64,000 bases of DNA. It comes from Alteromonas sp. 5E99-2. Its GTDB lineage: Bacteria; Pseudomonadota; Gammaproteobacteria; Enterobacterales; Alteromonadaceae. The position numbers and the translations under genes are program-made. Below are positions 10,001-18,740 of the stretch, piece after piece. How positions within the stretch are numbered: position 1 is the stretch's first letter; each line of letters begins with the position of its first letter. Where the stretch lies: NCBI RefSeq assembly GCF_017368475.1, contig NZ_JAFNJE010000010.1:82719-146718 (forward strand), written 5' to 3'. The notes beneath the pieces are model-generated. The model worked only from the letters and a program-made list of their open reading frames with translations. It ran no database searches and was not told the DNA's origin.

Positions 10001-10215
10001 CCTGTGGTTCCCATATAATATAATTGAGGGTTACCAGTAACACCCGTAACTGCAACCGACCGGCCTCCGCGATATGGGCCTGCAAATCGATATTCCATTT
10101 TATCGAATAATACGGGGGGAACTGTTTCATCCAGTGCATAGGAAAAATTAGCGACGCCGAACAGCGCACAACTAAAAACCATAGCTTTTGCGTAGGTTTT
10201 AGATAAGAATGTCAT
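7069..10215 (-). CDS. Secreted VPS10/sortilin-like BNR-repeat protein
   Basis: 1048 residues with a signal peptide (about 1-27, ends FSYA). Residues about 40-720 hold at least ten Asp-box (BNR) repeats of the pattern S-x-D-x-G-x-x-W, for example GVWKTENAGVSW, GVYKSTDGGENW, GVFKTTDGGKTW and GIYKSTDAGNTW, forming beta-propeller blades. About 720-890 form a beta-rich domain, and 890-1048 is helical. This matches the large VPS10-domain or glycosyl-hydrolase-annotated proteins common in marine Gammaproteobacteria and Bacteroidota. Asp boxes are structural, so enzymatic activity should not be assumed from them. Probably periplasmic or secreted; ligand unknown. Confidence 0.88.
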   Translation of the reverse strand: MTFLSKTYAKAMVFSCALFGVANFSYALDETVPPVLFDKMEYRFAGPYRGGRSVAVTGVTGNPQLYYMGTTGGGVWKTENAGVSWKPLSDKDFAVGTIGAVAVAPSDASILYVGTGEGPIRGVTTSHGKGVYKSTDGGENWSLVGLDTRGQIPKIRVHPTNPDIVWVAVQGNIWAPNEERGVFKTTDGGKTWQHVLKVNAETGAADLVIDPSNPRILYAAMWNHGRKPWYVKSGGEGSGIYKSTDAGNTWEKLSKGLPETVGKIGIDVSAANPKRLYAIVEAEDGGLFRSDNGGNSWTLLNGDTILRARSWYYNHIKADPNDENTVYVMNVNLFKSIDGGKNFTSRPLPHGDTHDLWINPDNSNNMVNANDGGATITFDGGESWSSIYNQPTAQFYRVVTDNLSPYNIYGGQQDNTTLASPSRTRDSGIGYEDQFSVGGGESAHISFDENNPKYVYATTINATLTEFDRDTGRTRPIMPYPEYVFGRDAKDQKYRTNWNAPVLVSQHKPNIVYYGTQKLLKTADRGINWQEISPDLTRNDLSKQGLNGGPITNEQAGAEYYNTLFYLAESPHEFGEIWVGADDGTLSITRDEGKSWSNITPHKKGEAQVNAIEISPHQPGKAYIAVTGYKLNDFKPYIYVTKNYGKRWKRIDKGLPEEAFVRVVREDSEREGLLFAGTESGMFVSFDDGSHWQSLKLNLPPVPITDIKVKDNDVVIATQGRGFYILDNIEPIRDANSQFINKSLHVYSPVDGSRAQRGGMGSDIPQAKNPPRGVLFRYYLNEDLALDEALIIDIKNSDGKVVRQISSSASEFEACAIGNQDARSPVRFSHPSTKKGYNQWQWNMRRAPLNCINNVRLFGGWEGARVMPGDYSATLRVGDYSETTNFKVLADPREEADQALLADVDKHIEATAALFNEMMSHLQKARNVRKRLTELKAMDTTLSESNQGTIDSILNEISLWEALIIQPKHTTFEDDINWPNMLDRQVQFLMGNFDQTGAPVQAGAVQRLNDLDTQWKGYQIQLEALFKDKIDPLNQSLTNNGLRHLDTL

Positions 10216-10610
10216 ATTAAATTCAATCCAGTGTGTTTTCGATTATAATTATAGTGTTGATAGATTACGCGCGTTCGTACCGAACATGAATAGCGACTTA
10301 GCGTTCTCAGCACGTTTATTCGTAACCTCATCGATTTAGCCGTGCTTTAATCAAATCTAGTCAAAAGCGCTCATTTACTGGAACAAATCTGATAATGCTA
10401 GTCACTTAAAACAATGATGAGTTAAAAACACTGGCATTATTTATTCTAGTATAAAGGAGTACATATTACAGGATGCTTATCCTAATGATTGTCCAGAATA
10501 TACGTGTAGTTAACCTTTCTAAAGTTACCAACCACCTCAAACCATCTTGTTATAAATTAGTGCCCAACGTATGCTTTGCAAAATTATCGCATAAGTAAAT
10601 TTATTCAAAC
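10216..10610. other. Intergenic region between BNR gene and efflux locus
   Basis: 395 bases between two divergently read genes, so promoters for both are expected here. I found no open frame with coding character and no strong hairpin or repeat. Confidence 0.5.
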
Positions 10611-10937
10611 GTGACTCTTTTTTCCACAACCACGCTAAAAACTAAGCATCGTCATTTATATGCATTGATGCTTTTTGTGGTTCTAATTGTCGCAAACCAG
10701 TACTACCACCAAGTACAAATCACACATCACCACGATGCTTCTGTCCAAACATCTGTCGCTGAAGTTGAAATAGAAACCGAAGAAAGAGGTATAGAAGATT
10801 TTATAATACCTTCTGTCGTTCCCATACATCATTTCTATTCGTTCATAGTCACATGGGTATATGCACAAACACGAGAACTAAAACATTCTCATTTCAAGTA
10901 TACCCAACCACCAACACGAGCCCCGCCAGCTTTCTAA
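10611..10937 (+). CDS. Small His-containing membrane protein ahead of efflux operon
   Basis: 108 residues from a GTG; an internal ATG at 10668 is an alternative start. One hydrophobic helix (ALMLFVVLIVANQYY) is followed by a His-rich stretch (ITHHHDA), an acidic segment, a second apolar region around VVPIHHFYSFIVTW and a tail ending TRAPPAF. I do not recognise a named family. Small proteins with a C-terminal R-A-P-P tail are often seen beside metal or RND efflux genes, which fits its place upstream of the efflux operon. A second protein with the same tail lies at 47361-47648. Real-gene status is likely but start and role are uncertain. Confidence 0.55.
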   Translation: MTLFSTTTLKTKHRHLYALMLFVVLIVANQYYHQVQITHHHDASVQTSVAEVEIETEERGIEDFIIPSVVPIHHFYSFIVTWVYAQTRELKHSHFKYTQPPTRAPPAF

Positions 10938-10996
10938 AATAAACATAACCTGTTGTATTTAAATATATTAAAAATTTAGCCTGTCACTGTTACAGA

Positions 10997-11044
10997 GAGA
11001 TTTTGGTATGTCCGCTCGCCTAATTTTAGGCCGGAAACCATCTC
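10997..11044 (+). promoter_or_regulatory. Structured leader hairpin of the efflux operon
   Basis: Nested complementary segments: GAGA (10997) with TCTC (11041), GGT with ACC, CCG with CGG, and a perfect inner stem GCCTAA / TTAGGC (11018-11023 with 11026-11031). It ends 49 bases before the adaptor start. It could be an attenuator or protect the transcript; no known riboswitch was recognised. Confidence 0.5.
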
Positions 11045-11092
11045 GCTAATAGTGGCTTGCTGTGTATATCAAAATTAGAAAGAAGATTTTTT

Positions 11093-12178
11093 ATGAATAA
11101 AAAAATACTGGTAACAGTAAGTGTAATGACGTCTATTTTAAGTGCTTGTAGTCACGACGAACACCAAAATCACCATGAAACGTTACAATTTGAGGTAACC
11201 AATCCTTTTCGCAAAGACAGCACATTGGTTAAAGAATACGTTAGCCAAATTCATGCAATTCAGCACATAGAACTCCGCGCAATGGAAAAAGGTTATGTGC
11301 AACAGACCTTTGTTGATGAAGGTCAAACCGTAGAACAAAATCAAACTATGTTCAAAATAACTCCAACCTTATATCAGGCTGAGCTCCATAAAGCCCAAGC
11401 TCAAGCAAAAGCGGCGAAAATAGAGTACGAAAATACTAAAGCTCTAATGGAAAAAAACATCGTTTCACCCAATGAACTAGCCATTGTTAAAGCAGAATAT
11501 GAGACAGCGGTGGCCGAGGTCGAATTGGCACAAGCACATTTAGATTTCACGAATATTCGAGCACCCTTTACTGGAAAGCTCGACCGTTTAGAAGTTCGAA
11601 CGGGAAGCTTAGCTGATGAAGGAGAGCTGTTAACTACGCTCTCTGATCTAAGTGAAATGTGGGTGTATTTTAATGTTCCTGAATCTGAATATTTAGATTA
11701 CATGCAAAACGACACTCCCATAATCAACACTAAGGTACAGTTAAAATTAGCCAATGACTCCATTTATCCGCAACAAGGAATAATTGATGCTGTTGAAGCT
11801 GATTTCGATAATCACACCGGTACTATTGAAATGCGAGCCTCTTTTCCTAACTCCGAAGAACTATTACGCCATGGGCAAACTGGTAATATATTAATTGATG
11901 TTCCTTATAAAAATACGCTTGTAATCCCCCAAAAAGCAACCTTTCAAATTCTCGACCAAACCTATGTTTACGTAGTCGATAGCGAAAATGTTGTTACTCC
12001 CAGACACATTACCATTGCAGCTGAATTACCTCATGTATTTATTGTTGAGCATGGGTTGGATGAAAAAGACACATTGCTTATCGAAGGTTTACGCCGTGTA
12101 CACAACGGCGATCACATCGATCCAATTCGCATATCTGCGCAAGATGCTCTTGCAGCCCTAGCACTAGAAGCAGAATAA
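11093..12178 (+). CDS. RND efflux periplasmic adaptor lipoprotein (MexA/AcrA-type)
   Basis: 361 residues from the ATG at 11093, preceded by AGAAGA; an upstream in-frame ATG at 11057 would put extra residues before the signal and is rejected. Lipobox SILSAC predicts lipidation at Cys, followed by a His-rich linker (HDEHQNHHE). A barrel-sandwich (lipoyl) half, an alpha hairpin rich in Gln/Ala/Glu at about 90-150 and the second lipoyl half (DFTNIRAPFTGKLDRLEVRTG) are clear, then a beta-barrel and membrane-proximal domain. It bridges the inner-membrane pump and outer-membrane channel encoded next. The gap to the pump gene is nine bases, so it is an operon. Confidence 0.95.
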   Translation: MNKKILVTVSVMTSILSACSHDEHQNHHETLQFEVTNPFRKDSTLVKEYVSQIHAIQHIELRAMEKGYVQQTFVDEGQTVEQNQTMFKITPTLYQAELHKAQAQAKAAKIEYENTKALMEKNIVSPNELAIVKAEYETAVAEVELAQAHLDFTNIRAPFTGKLDRLEVRTGSLADEGELLTTLSDLSEMWVYFNVPESEYLDYMQNDTPIINTKVQLKLANDSIYPQQGIIDAVEADFDNHTGTIEMRASFPNSEELLRHGQTGNILIDVPYKNTLVIPQKATFQILDQTYVYVVDSENVVTPRHITIAAELPHVFIVEHGLDEKDTLLIEGLRRVHNGDHIDPIRISAQDALAALALEAE

Positions 12179-12187
12179 GGAAAAAAA

Positions 12188-15100
12188 ATGTTTGGCGTAT
12201 TCATTAAACGGCCAGTTATGGCCATTATGTTATCTTTACTTATTGTTTTCATGGGTGTGTTAGCAAAGCTATCCCTACCTACATCTCAATTTCCAGATAT
12301 TGCCCCCCCCAGGGTAATGATTTCCTTAGCTTATCCAGGCTCAAGTGCAGAAGTACTGGTAAAATCGTCATTGGTAACCATCGAACGGGCAATTAATGGT
12401 GTCCCCGGTATGAAATACATAGTGTCTGATGCTACCAGTGCCGGTGAAGCAACTATTCAAGTTATTTTTGACTTGGGTGTCGATCCCAATCAAGCACTTA
12501 TAAACGTTAAAACCCGCCTCGACCAAATCATGAGTAGACTGCCACAGTTAGTTCAACTAGAAGGTGTCGTTGTTCAACGAATACAACCTAGTATGTTGAT
12601 GTATATCAATATTTTTAGTAAAGATAAGGAAGCCGATGAAAAATTTTTATATAACTATTCAAATATAAATCTGATACCGGAAATACAACGAGTAAAAGGG
12701 ATAGCTAGTGCCAAAATATTAGGTAGCAGGCAATACGCTATGCGAATTTGGCTGAAACCCGATCGAATGCGTGCCTATAATATTTCCGTTGACGAAGTCA
12801 TGGAATCATTGGATGAACAAAGCTTAATCGGTCGCCCGGGCCGTTTGGGAAGAAGCTCTGGCCTTGAGGCACAATCAAAAGAATATGTTTTAGTGTACGA
12901 AGGGCGTTTCGATGAGCCCGAAGAGTATGAAAATATTATTATTCGCGCTGATTCAGAAGGTCACTTATTAAAACTACGAGATATTGCAGACGTCGAATTA
13001 AGTAGTGAATTTTTTGACATTTATTCAAATAAAGATGGTTACCCTTCAGCAGCAATCGTATTGAAGCAAAATTACGGCAGTAGCGCGAATGAAGTAATTG
13101 CTGAAGTTAAAGACAAAATCAAAGAGTTGGAAAAGTCGTTCCCTGCAGGAATGCAATATGAAATCAACTATGATGTGTCAAAATTTTTAGACGCCTCTAT
13201 TGACCAAGTTATTCACACTTTACTTGAAGCTTTCATATTGGTTTCTTTAGTTGTGTTCATATTTTTAGGTGATTGGCGCTCCACCTTAATCCCGATTCTT
13301 GCCGTCCCAGTATCCTTAATCGGTACCTTCTTTTGTATGCAAGCATTTGACGTAAACATTAATCTAATTACGTTATTCGCCCTAGTATTAGCAATCGGTA
13401 TTGTTGTAGATAACGCTATTGTTGTTGTAGAAGCCGTTCACGCAAAAATGGAACACGATTCAACAATGACACCTTATTTAGCGACGCAACAGGTTCTTGC
13501 TGAAATGGGAGGAGCAATTATCGCGATAACCTTAGTTATGGTGGCGGTGTTTGTTCCTCTTGTTTTCATGACAGGACCTGTTGGCGTATTTTATCGCCAA
13601 TTTTCCATCACTATGGCTTCTTCTATTGTCATATCTTGTGTTGTGGCACTTTCTCTCACACCAGTACTGTGTGCAATGTTATTAAAAAACCCACACACCC
13701 ATGCTAAAAAGCGCACATTAATTAGCATTGCAATTGATAAATTTAATCATAGATTTGAAAAGATTACGGGGGGGTACAGCAAACTTATCGGCGCACTAGT
13801 GACTCGAAGAAGTGTTACATTCTTAATTCTCGGGATTTTTATGATAGGCACTTTCTTCGTGAATCAAAGTTTACCATCGGGGTTTATTCCAGGTGAAGAT
13901 CAAGGGCAACTATACGCCATTGTTCAAACGCCGCCAGGCACCACATTGGAATCTACGAATGAAATTTCTCGTGAATTGCAAAAAATCGCTCTCGATGTAG
14001 AAGGAGTCTCTTCGGTATCATCACTTGCTGGATATGAAATTCTTACGGAAGGACGTGGCTCCAATGCAGGTACGTGTTTGATCAATCTAAAAGACTGGTC
14101 TGACAGAAACCAATCTGTTGAAGACATTATCGAAGAATTAGAATCCAAAACACATCATTTAGGTGCTGTCATTGAATATTTTGAACCACCTGTTGTACCT
14201 GGTTACGGCGCATCATCAGGGTTAGCTTTTAGATTACTGGATAAAACAAATAGTACAGACTACCAAGAGTTTGACAAAATCAATAAAGAGTTCATGGCTG
14301 AACTAGCCAAGCGCAAGGAACTAAAAGGCTTGTTCACGTTTTATGCCGCAGATTACCCACAATATAAAATAGAAATAGATAACCAAGTTGCAATGCAAAA
14401 AGGTGTATCTATTGGTCAAGCAATGGAGAATTTAAACATTCTAATTGGAAGCACATATGAGCAAGGGTTTATTCGCTTTAACAACTTTTTTAAAGTCTAT
14501 ACTCAAAGTGCCCCTGAATATCGACGCTACCCTAGTGATTTACTCGATTATTATGTGCGTAACGAAGAAGGCGAAATGGTCCCTTATTCTGCCTTTATGA
14601 AGTTAGTTAAAACTCAAGGACCCAATGAAATAACTCGCTACAACTTGTATACATCAGCAGCTATTCGCGCAGCTGCAGCTGACGGATACACTTCTGCTCA
14701 AGCAATACAAGCTGTAAGAGAAGTTGCTCAAGCCACCTTGCCCAATGGCTATGACATTGGTTGGGAAGGTTTATCTTATGATGAAGCGCAACGGGGTAAC
14801 GAAGCAATACTCATTTTTGCTGTTGTATTGTTATTTGTTTACATAGTGCTAGCTGCACAGTATGAAAGCCTTTTACTTCCGTTTGCGATTATTTTGTCTT
14901 TGCCTACAGGAATTTTAGGCTCATTACTTTTGCTTAAGTTGATGGGGCTCGCCAATGATGTATATGCTCAACTTGGTGTGGTCATGCTGGTTGGACTGCT
15001 AGGTAAAAATGCAGTACTTATTGTTGAGTATGCCGTACAAAAAAATCAACAAGGACTGCCATTAGCTAAAGCTGCAATTGAAGCCGCTACGGCTCGTTTC

Positions 15101-15376
15101 CGCCCTATATTAATGACGTCCTTTTCATTTGTCGCAGGCCTACTCCCCCTTGTACTAGCTACAGGTGCAGGTGCAGTCGGCAACCGCACTATAGGTGCTT
15201 CTGCGTTAGGCGGTACACTTTTTGGAACCATATTCGGCGTAATTGTAATACCCGGTTTGTACTATATCTTCGCCAAGCTTGAAGGCGGTAGATCCTTAAT
15301 AAAAGATGAAGACCATTTACCGTTAACAGAAACCTACCACTACAATAACGAGGAGCTCAAAGATGATTCACTATAA
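12188..15376 (+). CDS. HAE-1 type RND multidrug efflux pump
   Basis: 1062 residues, the usual AcrB/MexB length, with twelve membrane helices in two halves and two large periplasmic loops. Motifs include SQFPDIAPPRV near the N-terminus, AIGIVVDNAIVVVEAV in TM4, GLLGKNAVLIVEYAV in TM10 (the conserved Lys is present) and GAGAVGNRTIG near the end. It exchanges protons for amphiphilic drugs. The TM4 Asp-Asp pair of AcrB reads Asp-Asn here (codons GAT AAC). RBS AAGGA precedes the ATG. It overlaps the outer-membrane factor gene by 14 bases. Substrates cannot be inferred; no local regulator gene was seen. Confidence 0.96.
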   Translation: MFGVFIKRPVMAIMLSLLIVFMGVLAKLSLPTSQFPDIAPPRVMISLAYPGSSAEVLVKSSLVTIERAINGVPGMKYIVSDATSAGEATIQVIFDLGVDPNQALINVKTRLDQIMSRLPQLVQLEGVVVQRIQPSMLMYINIFSKDKEADEKFLYNYSNINLIPEIQRVKGIASAKILGSRQYAMRIWLKPDRMRAYNISVDEVMESLDEQSLIGRPGRLGRSSGLEAQSKEYVLVYEGRFDEPEEYENIIIRADSEGHLLKLRDIADVELSSEFFDIYSNKDGYPSAAIVLKQNYGSSANEVIAEVKDKIKELEKSFPAGMQYEINYDVSKFLDASIDQVIHTLLEAFILVSLVVFIFLGDWRSTLIPILAVPVSLIGTFFCMQAFDVNINLITLFALVLAIGIVVDNAIVVVEAVHAKMEHDSTMTPYLATQQVLAEMGGAIIAITLVMVAVFVPLVFMTGPVGVFYRQFSITMASSIVISCVVALSLTPVLCAMLLKNPHTHAKKRTLISIAIDKFNHRFEKITGGYSKLIGALVTRRSVTFLILGIFMIGTFFVNQSLPSGFIPGEDQGQLYAIVQTPPGTTLESTNEISRELQKIALDVEGVSSVSSLAGYEILTEGRGSNAGTCLINLKDWSDRNQSVEDIIEELESKTHHLGAVIEYFEPPVVPGYGASSGLAFRLLDKTNSTDYQEFDKINKEFMAELAKRKELKGLFTFYAADYPQYKIEIDNQVAMQKGVSIGQAMENLNILIGSTYEQGFIRFNNFFKVYTQSAPEYRRYPSDLLDYYVRNEEGEMVPYSAFMKLVKTQGPNEITRYNLYTSAAIRAAAADGYTSAQAIQAVREVAQATLPNGYDIGWEGLSYDEAQRGNEAILIFAVVLLFVYIVLAAQYESLLLPFAIILSLPTGILGSLLLLKLMGLANDVYAQLGVVMLVGLLGKNAVLIVEYAVQKNQQGLPLAKAAIEAATARFRPILMTSFSFVAGLLPLVLATGAGAVGNRTIGASALGGTLFGTIFGVIVIPGLYYIFAKLEGGRSLIKDEDHLPLTETYHYNNEELKDDSL

Positions 15377-16811
15377 ATCAAATAAAGGTAGTGCAAAGCC
15401 CCTTGTAATCGCACTCAGTATAGTTTCGCTTATGCAGGGTTGTGCTATTCCAACAATCCAAACAAAAGAAGTTAATCAAACACTACCGGAGCAATACGGA
15501 GCATCAACCTCCATAGGCGAAGTGAATATTAATTGGGAGCAATGGTTTGACGACCCAACTTTAAAAGAATTAATTAATATTGCTTTAACTAATAATCAAG
15601 AAGTTGCAACATTACTTCAGCGGATCAATATTGCCGCGAATGAAGTCTACGCTAGAGAGGGTGAATACCTTCCACAGCTCAACGCAGGTATAGAAGTTGA
15701 TACCGAAAAAGTCGGCGAATTTACTCGAAAAGGAGCAGTAGAAGAACAACTAAATATACGCGAAGACAGAGCATTTCCCGACCCATTAGCAAATTTGGCG
15801 TTAGGCTTGAATGCATCATGGGAACTTGACGTTTGGAACAAACTCAGAAATGCGTCAAAAGCCGCTTCATTAGACTATTTTGCGTCAATTGAATATCAAA
15901 AATTCTTTGTGACGCAATTGGTTGCCGAAGTATCCGAGCATTACTTCGAACTATTAGCGTTCGACAATAAGTTACGCAATATCGACAAAACGCTCGACAT
16001 TCAACGTAATGTAATCACCACCTTAAATCAGTTAAAAACGTATGGTCGAACGACCTCATTACCGTTAATTCGTTTTCAGGCAGAAGTAAAAAGAAATGAA
16101 AGTGAAAAATTACTTATCCAACAACATATTATTGAAACCGAAAATAAGCTTAATCTATTACTAGGTCGAACTCCTCAGCACATTGAGCGCACACCTTCAC
16201 AACTCATGGTTCCATCACTGCAAATACCTGCGGCTGGTGTGCCTTCGGATTTACTGGTTAATCGTCCTGATATCCGACAAGCAGAGTTAGAGCTAAAAGC
16301 AGCAAAACTAAATATTGATGTAGCAAAAGCTAATTTTTATCCCTCATTTACACTGAATGCAGGAGTAGGATTAGAAGCCTTTGATACTCGTTATTTACTT
16401 GATATTCCCGAGTCTCTTGCCTATTCATTAGGAGGTGATATTTTCTTGCCTTTAATTAATCGAAGAGCCATAAAAGCTGAATATAAAAATGCAAGTGCTG
16501 AGCAAATTCAAGCCGCGTATGATTACGAATATACTGTAATTCGAGCAGTCTCAGAAGTATCAACCAGTTTATCTAAATTAGACAAACTAACACAAAATTA
16601 TGAACTTAAACGTCAACAAATCACTGCACTAGAACAATCAATTGAAGTAGCAAATCGTTTGTTTTCGTCGGCTCATGGCGAATACCTTGAAGTACTATTA
16701 GCACAACGTGAAACTTTAGAAGCTCAAGGGGAACTTGTTGAAATGCGCACCCAGCAGTTCTCTGCATTGGTAGAGTTGTATCGTTCTCTAGGAGGAGGCT
16801 GGAAAGTTTAA
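15363..16811 (+). CDS. Outer-membrane efflux channel lipoprotein (OprM/NodT family)
   Basis: 482 residues with lipobox SLMQGC, predicting an outer-membrane lipoprotein. Two tandem outer-membrane-efflux-protein repeats are visible, each with long coiled helices (LNINWEQWFDDPTLKELI-like start; LVNRPDIRQAELELKAAKLN in the second repeat, the family signature). It should trimerise into the TolC-like duct completing the pump. It starts inside the pump gene with GGAG upstream, so it is translationally coupled. A clean terminator follows, closing the three-gene operon. Confidence 0.95.
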   Translation: MIHYKSNKGSAKPLVIALSIVSLMQGCAIPTIQTKEVNQTLPEQYGASTSIGEVNINWEQWFDDPTLKELINIALTNNQEVATLLQRINIAANEVYAREGEYLPQLNAGIEVDTEKVGEFTRKGAVEEQLNIREDRAFPDPLANLALGLNASWELDVWNKLRNASKAASLDYFASIEYQKFFVTQLVAEVSEHYFELLAFDNKLRNIDKTLDIQRNVITTLNQLKTYGRTTSLPLIRFQAEVKRNESEKLLIQQHIIETENKLNLLLGRTPQHIERTPSQLMVPSLQIPAAGVPSDLLVNRPDIRQAELELKAAKLNIDVAKANFYPSFTLNAGVGLEAFDTRYLLDIPESLAYSLGGDIFLPLINRRAIKAEYKNASAEQIQAAYDYEYTVIRAVSEVSTSLSKLDKLTQNYELKRQQITALEQSIEVANRLFSSAHGEYLEVLLAQRETLEAQGELVEMRTQQFSALVELYRSLGGGWKV

Positions 16812-16833
16812 CTTAAGAAGTTCAAAAGACACA

Positions 16834-16860
16834 ATGCCGTTCACAAAACGTGAACGGCAT
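16834..16860 (+). terminator. Terminator of the efflux operon
   Basis: Arms ATGCCGTTCAC / GTGAACGGCAT are perfectly complementary over 11 bases with a five-base loop, 23 bases past the last stop. The T-run is poor, but position and stem strength support termination. Confidence 0.75.
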
Positions 16861-16990
16861 AAATACGTTAATTCTATTGTGTTTTCTATTATAAAGATGT
16901 AGACATAGATTAACGTTCAAGAACTAGCCCTCTCTTTAGGAAAATTAAATATCTAAGTAATTTCTTTAATACAAATAAAAAGGATTCAAT

Positions 16991-17326
16991 ATGTCAACCC
17001 TAGAAACCTACGCCAATAAAATTGGAAAAGCGTTATCAGACGTTTCTTCATTAAACGTAAGAACCTTTTCCGGTGATTTAAACACCATTATTGAAAACTC
17101 AGATGGAAACCTGAGTACTGAAGGCCTTGATAACGTGCTACTAACTGGAACCACTAATGCGAACCTTAAACTAGAGGCATTGACGGTAATGAGAATAGAC
17201 GGAGACATAGATCAGTTTGTCACCACTGATATTTCTAAAGACATGAAAGCCATTCATGACGATGCAGTAGAAACCGGCAAGGCAACACGAACAGCAATCA
17301 TAGATTTTGTAAAATCAGTCGTTTAA
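16991..17326 (+). CDS. Unrecognised 111-residue soluble protein
   Basis: A well-placed AAAAAGGA precedes the ATG. No signal peptide or membrane helix. The composition is polar, with Thr/Asp-rich segments (NTIIENSDGN, VMRIDGDIDQFVTTDIS) and amphipathic ends; I do not recognise a family. Only four bases separate its stop from the next start, so the two genes form a unit, independent of the efflux operon because a terminator lies between. The tight pairing of a small protein with a larger one resembles small effector/partner or structural-subunit arrangements, but no function can be claimed. Confidence 0.8.
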   Translation: MSTLETYANKIGKALSDVSSLNVRTFSGDLNTIIENSDGNLSTEGLDNVLLTGTTNANLKLEALTVMRIDGDIDQFVTTDISKDMKAIHDDAVETGKATRTAIIDFVKSVV

Positions 17327-17330
17327 GTTT

Positions 17331-18740
17331 ATGCATTTTCGAGATTTAGGTGAGTCGTTAGATCAAGCAATCTCTGCTAATTACCTACCCGATATTGACG
17401 ACGATATCGAACAAGTGAAGCTCTACCGTCGTAGACTTCACTTGTTAAAGTATATTGACCGCGATACGGGTGAAAATAACCTAGACTCCAAATTACGTGA
17501 TGCTATTACTCAGTTCCAAATCGATGTAGGTATTTCTGTATCAGGAAATCCCGACCATACAACCTTTTTTGCATTAGGCTCATTAGTTGCTTTTGAACCT
17601 CCAGAAGGTGGGCTTGAATTTATTGATGGTTTAACGACCAACAATCCAGCATTAATCAAAGCCATAAAACTTAAGCTTTCATGTTTTGGAATAAAAGTTC
17701 GACGAAATTCCAATATAAACGCATCGCTACATCAGTTCCGATCATTGCTTCTGGCACTCATGCTACCCAATACAAAAATTGGAATGACAAACAAAGAACT
17801 TCTTCCATTTCTGTTTGACATAGACCTTATAAGTTCTGGGGTGAAAGGAGATAAAAAAGGATTTCATTTTAGATTTCCACAATCTATCTCTCGCCACAAG
17901 CGAGAACAATTTAAAGATTCACTAGATATTTTTCTTCGCAATACCGCTGCCATTGAACTGTGGCTATACGGATATCCCATAGCATTATCAGAATTGAGAA
18001 ATGGCAACGTTGATTTAAAAAAAGCATTAAAACTTTTTTGGAAAGAAACACCTGAAATGGCTAAGCCTCAGTCTAAATATAGAGATCGGGTAACCTATGA
18101 TTTTTTTGTACGAATTAATTTCTTACAACAAAACACCGCAAACGCCGATATAAAAACGATAAATGCTGCTATCGATAAAAAACTCAAAAATGATGAAAGC
18201 TTCAAATTATCAACAGAACAAGAATCCCACTCTTTAATCAGCCGGATTATTGATGGAGGCCGCAGATTATTTAGAGGACTAGTAGCCGTGTTTCGCGGGT
18301 TTATTAAAGGTGTTTCTAGTTTGGTTAAAAATGCTACTCGGTGGATTTTAAGTAAAGGCCGTACCCACTTTATTGCCATGAAAAACGTAATTAAAGCGGG
18401 TTTGATTGGCTTCAAACAAATCAAACCATCAGAAAATATCATAGTACTTAGTGATTATGACAGAGACCAAACGGTTATCGTTTCTAGCACTGGAGATATT
18501 AACGAAGCAAAAATAAAGATGACTGAATTCACTATAAGGTCTCAATTGAGAATAGTGGGTATCAAAGGGTTTGTATGGCTGTTTAAGGTGTTTAGAAGTT
18601 ACGGAAGCCTCTTTGCCGCGGGTTGGATCAGAGCCTTGTGGTCATTAACGAAGATAGGAGAACGTTTTGAGGAATTACAGGCTTTAAACAAGGAAGCGAC
18701 GAAATTACTCAAAATTGCTGAGCAAAATAATGTGAGCTGA
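17331..18740 (+). CDS. Unrecognised 469-residue protein with PG-binding-like N-terminus
   Basis: Second gene of a two-gene unit. Residues about 30-85 (SKLRDAITQFQIDVGISVSG with a following T-x-x-A-L) resemble the three-helix peptidoglycan-binding domain 1, though weakly. The middle is a globular mixed region with no family resemblance I can name. Residues about 300-450 contain amphipathic helices rich in Arg/Lys and aromatics (GGRRLFRGLVAVFRGFIKGV, KGFVWLFKVFRSYGSLFAAG) that could associate with membranes. No signal peptide is seen, odd for a wall-binding protein. Function unknown; the gene itself looks real. Confidence 0.78.
   Translation: MHFRDLGESLDQAISANYLPDIDDDIEQVKLYRRRLHLLKYIDRDTGENNLDSKLRDAITQFQIDVGISVSGNPDHTTFFALGSLVAFEPPEGGLEFIDGLTTNNPALIKAIKLKLSCFGIKVRRNSNINASLHQFRSLLLALMLPNTKIGMTNKELLPFLFDIDLISSGVKGDKKGFHFRFPQSISRHKREQFKDSLDIFLRNTAAIELWLYGYPIALSELRNGNVDLKKALKLFWKETPEMAKPQSKYRDRVTYDFFVRINFLQQNTANADIKTINAAIDKKLKNDESFKLSTEQESHSLISRIIDGGRRLFRGLVAVFRGFIKGVSSLVKNATRWILSKGRTHFIAMKNVIKAGLIGFKQIKPSENIIVLSDYDRDQTVIVSSTGDINEAKIKMTEFTIRSQLRIVGIKGFVWLFKVFRSYGSLFAAGWIRALWSLTKIGERFEELQALNKEATKLLKIAEQNNVS

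Noticed and set aside
16991..18740. The two unknown genes as a prophage or tail-module remnant
   Set aside because: The weak peptidoglycan-binding-like segment alone is not phage evidence, and no phage genes, integrase or att sites flank it.
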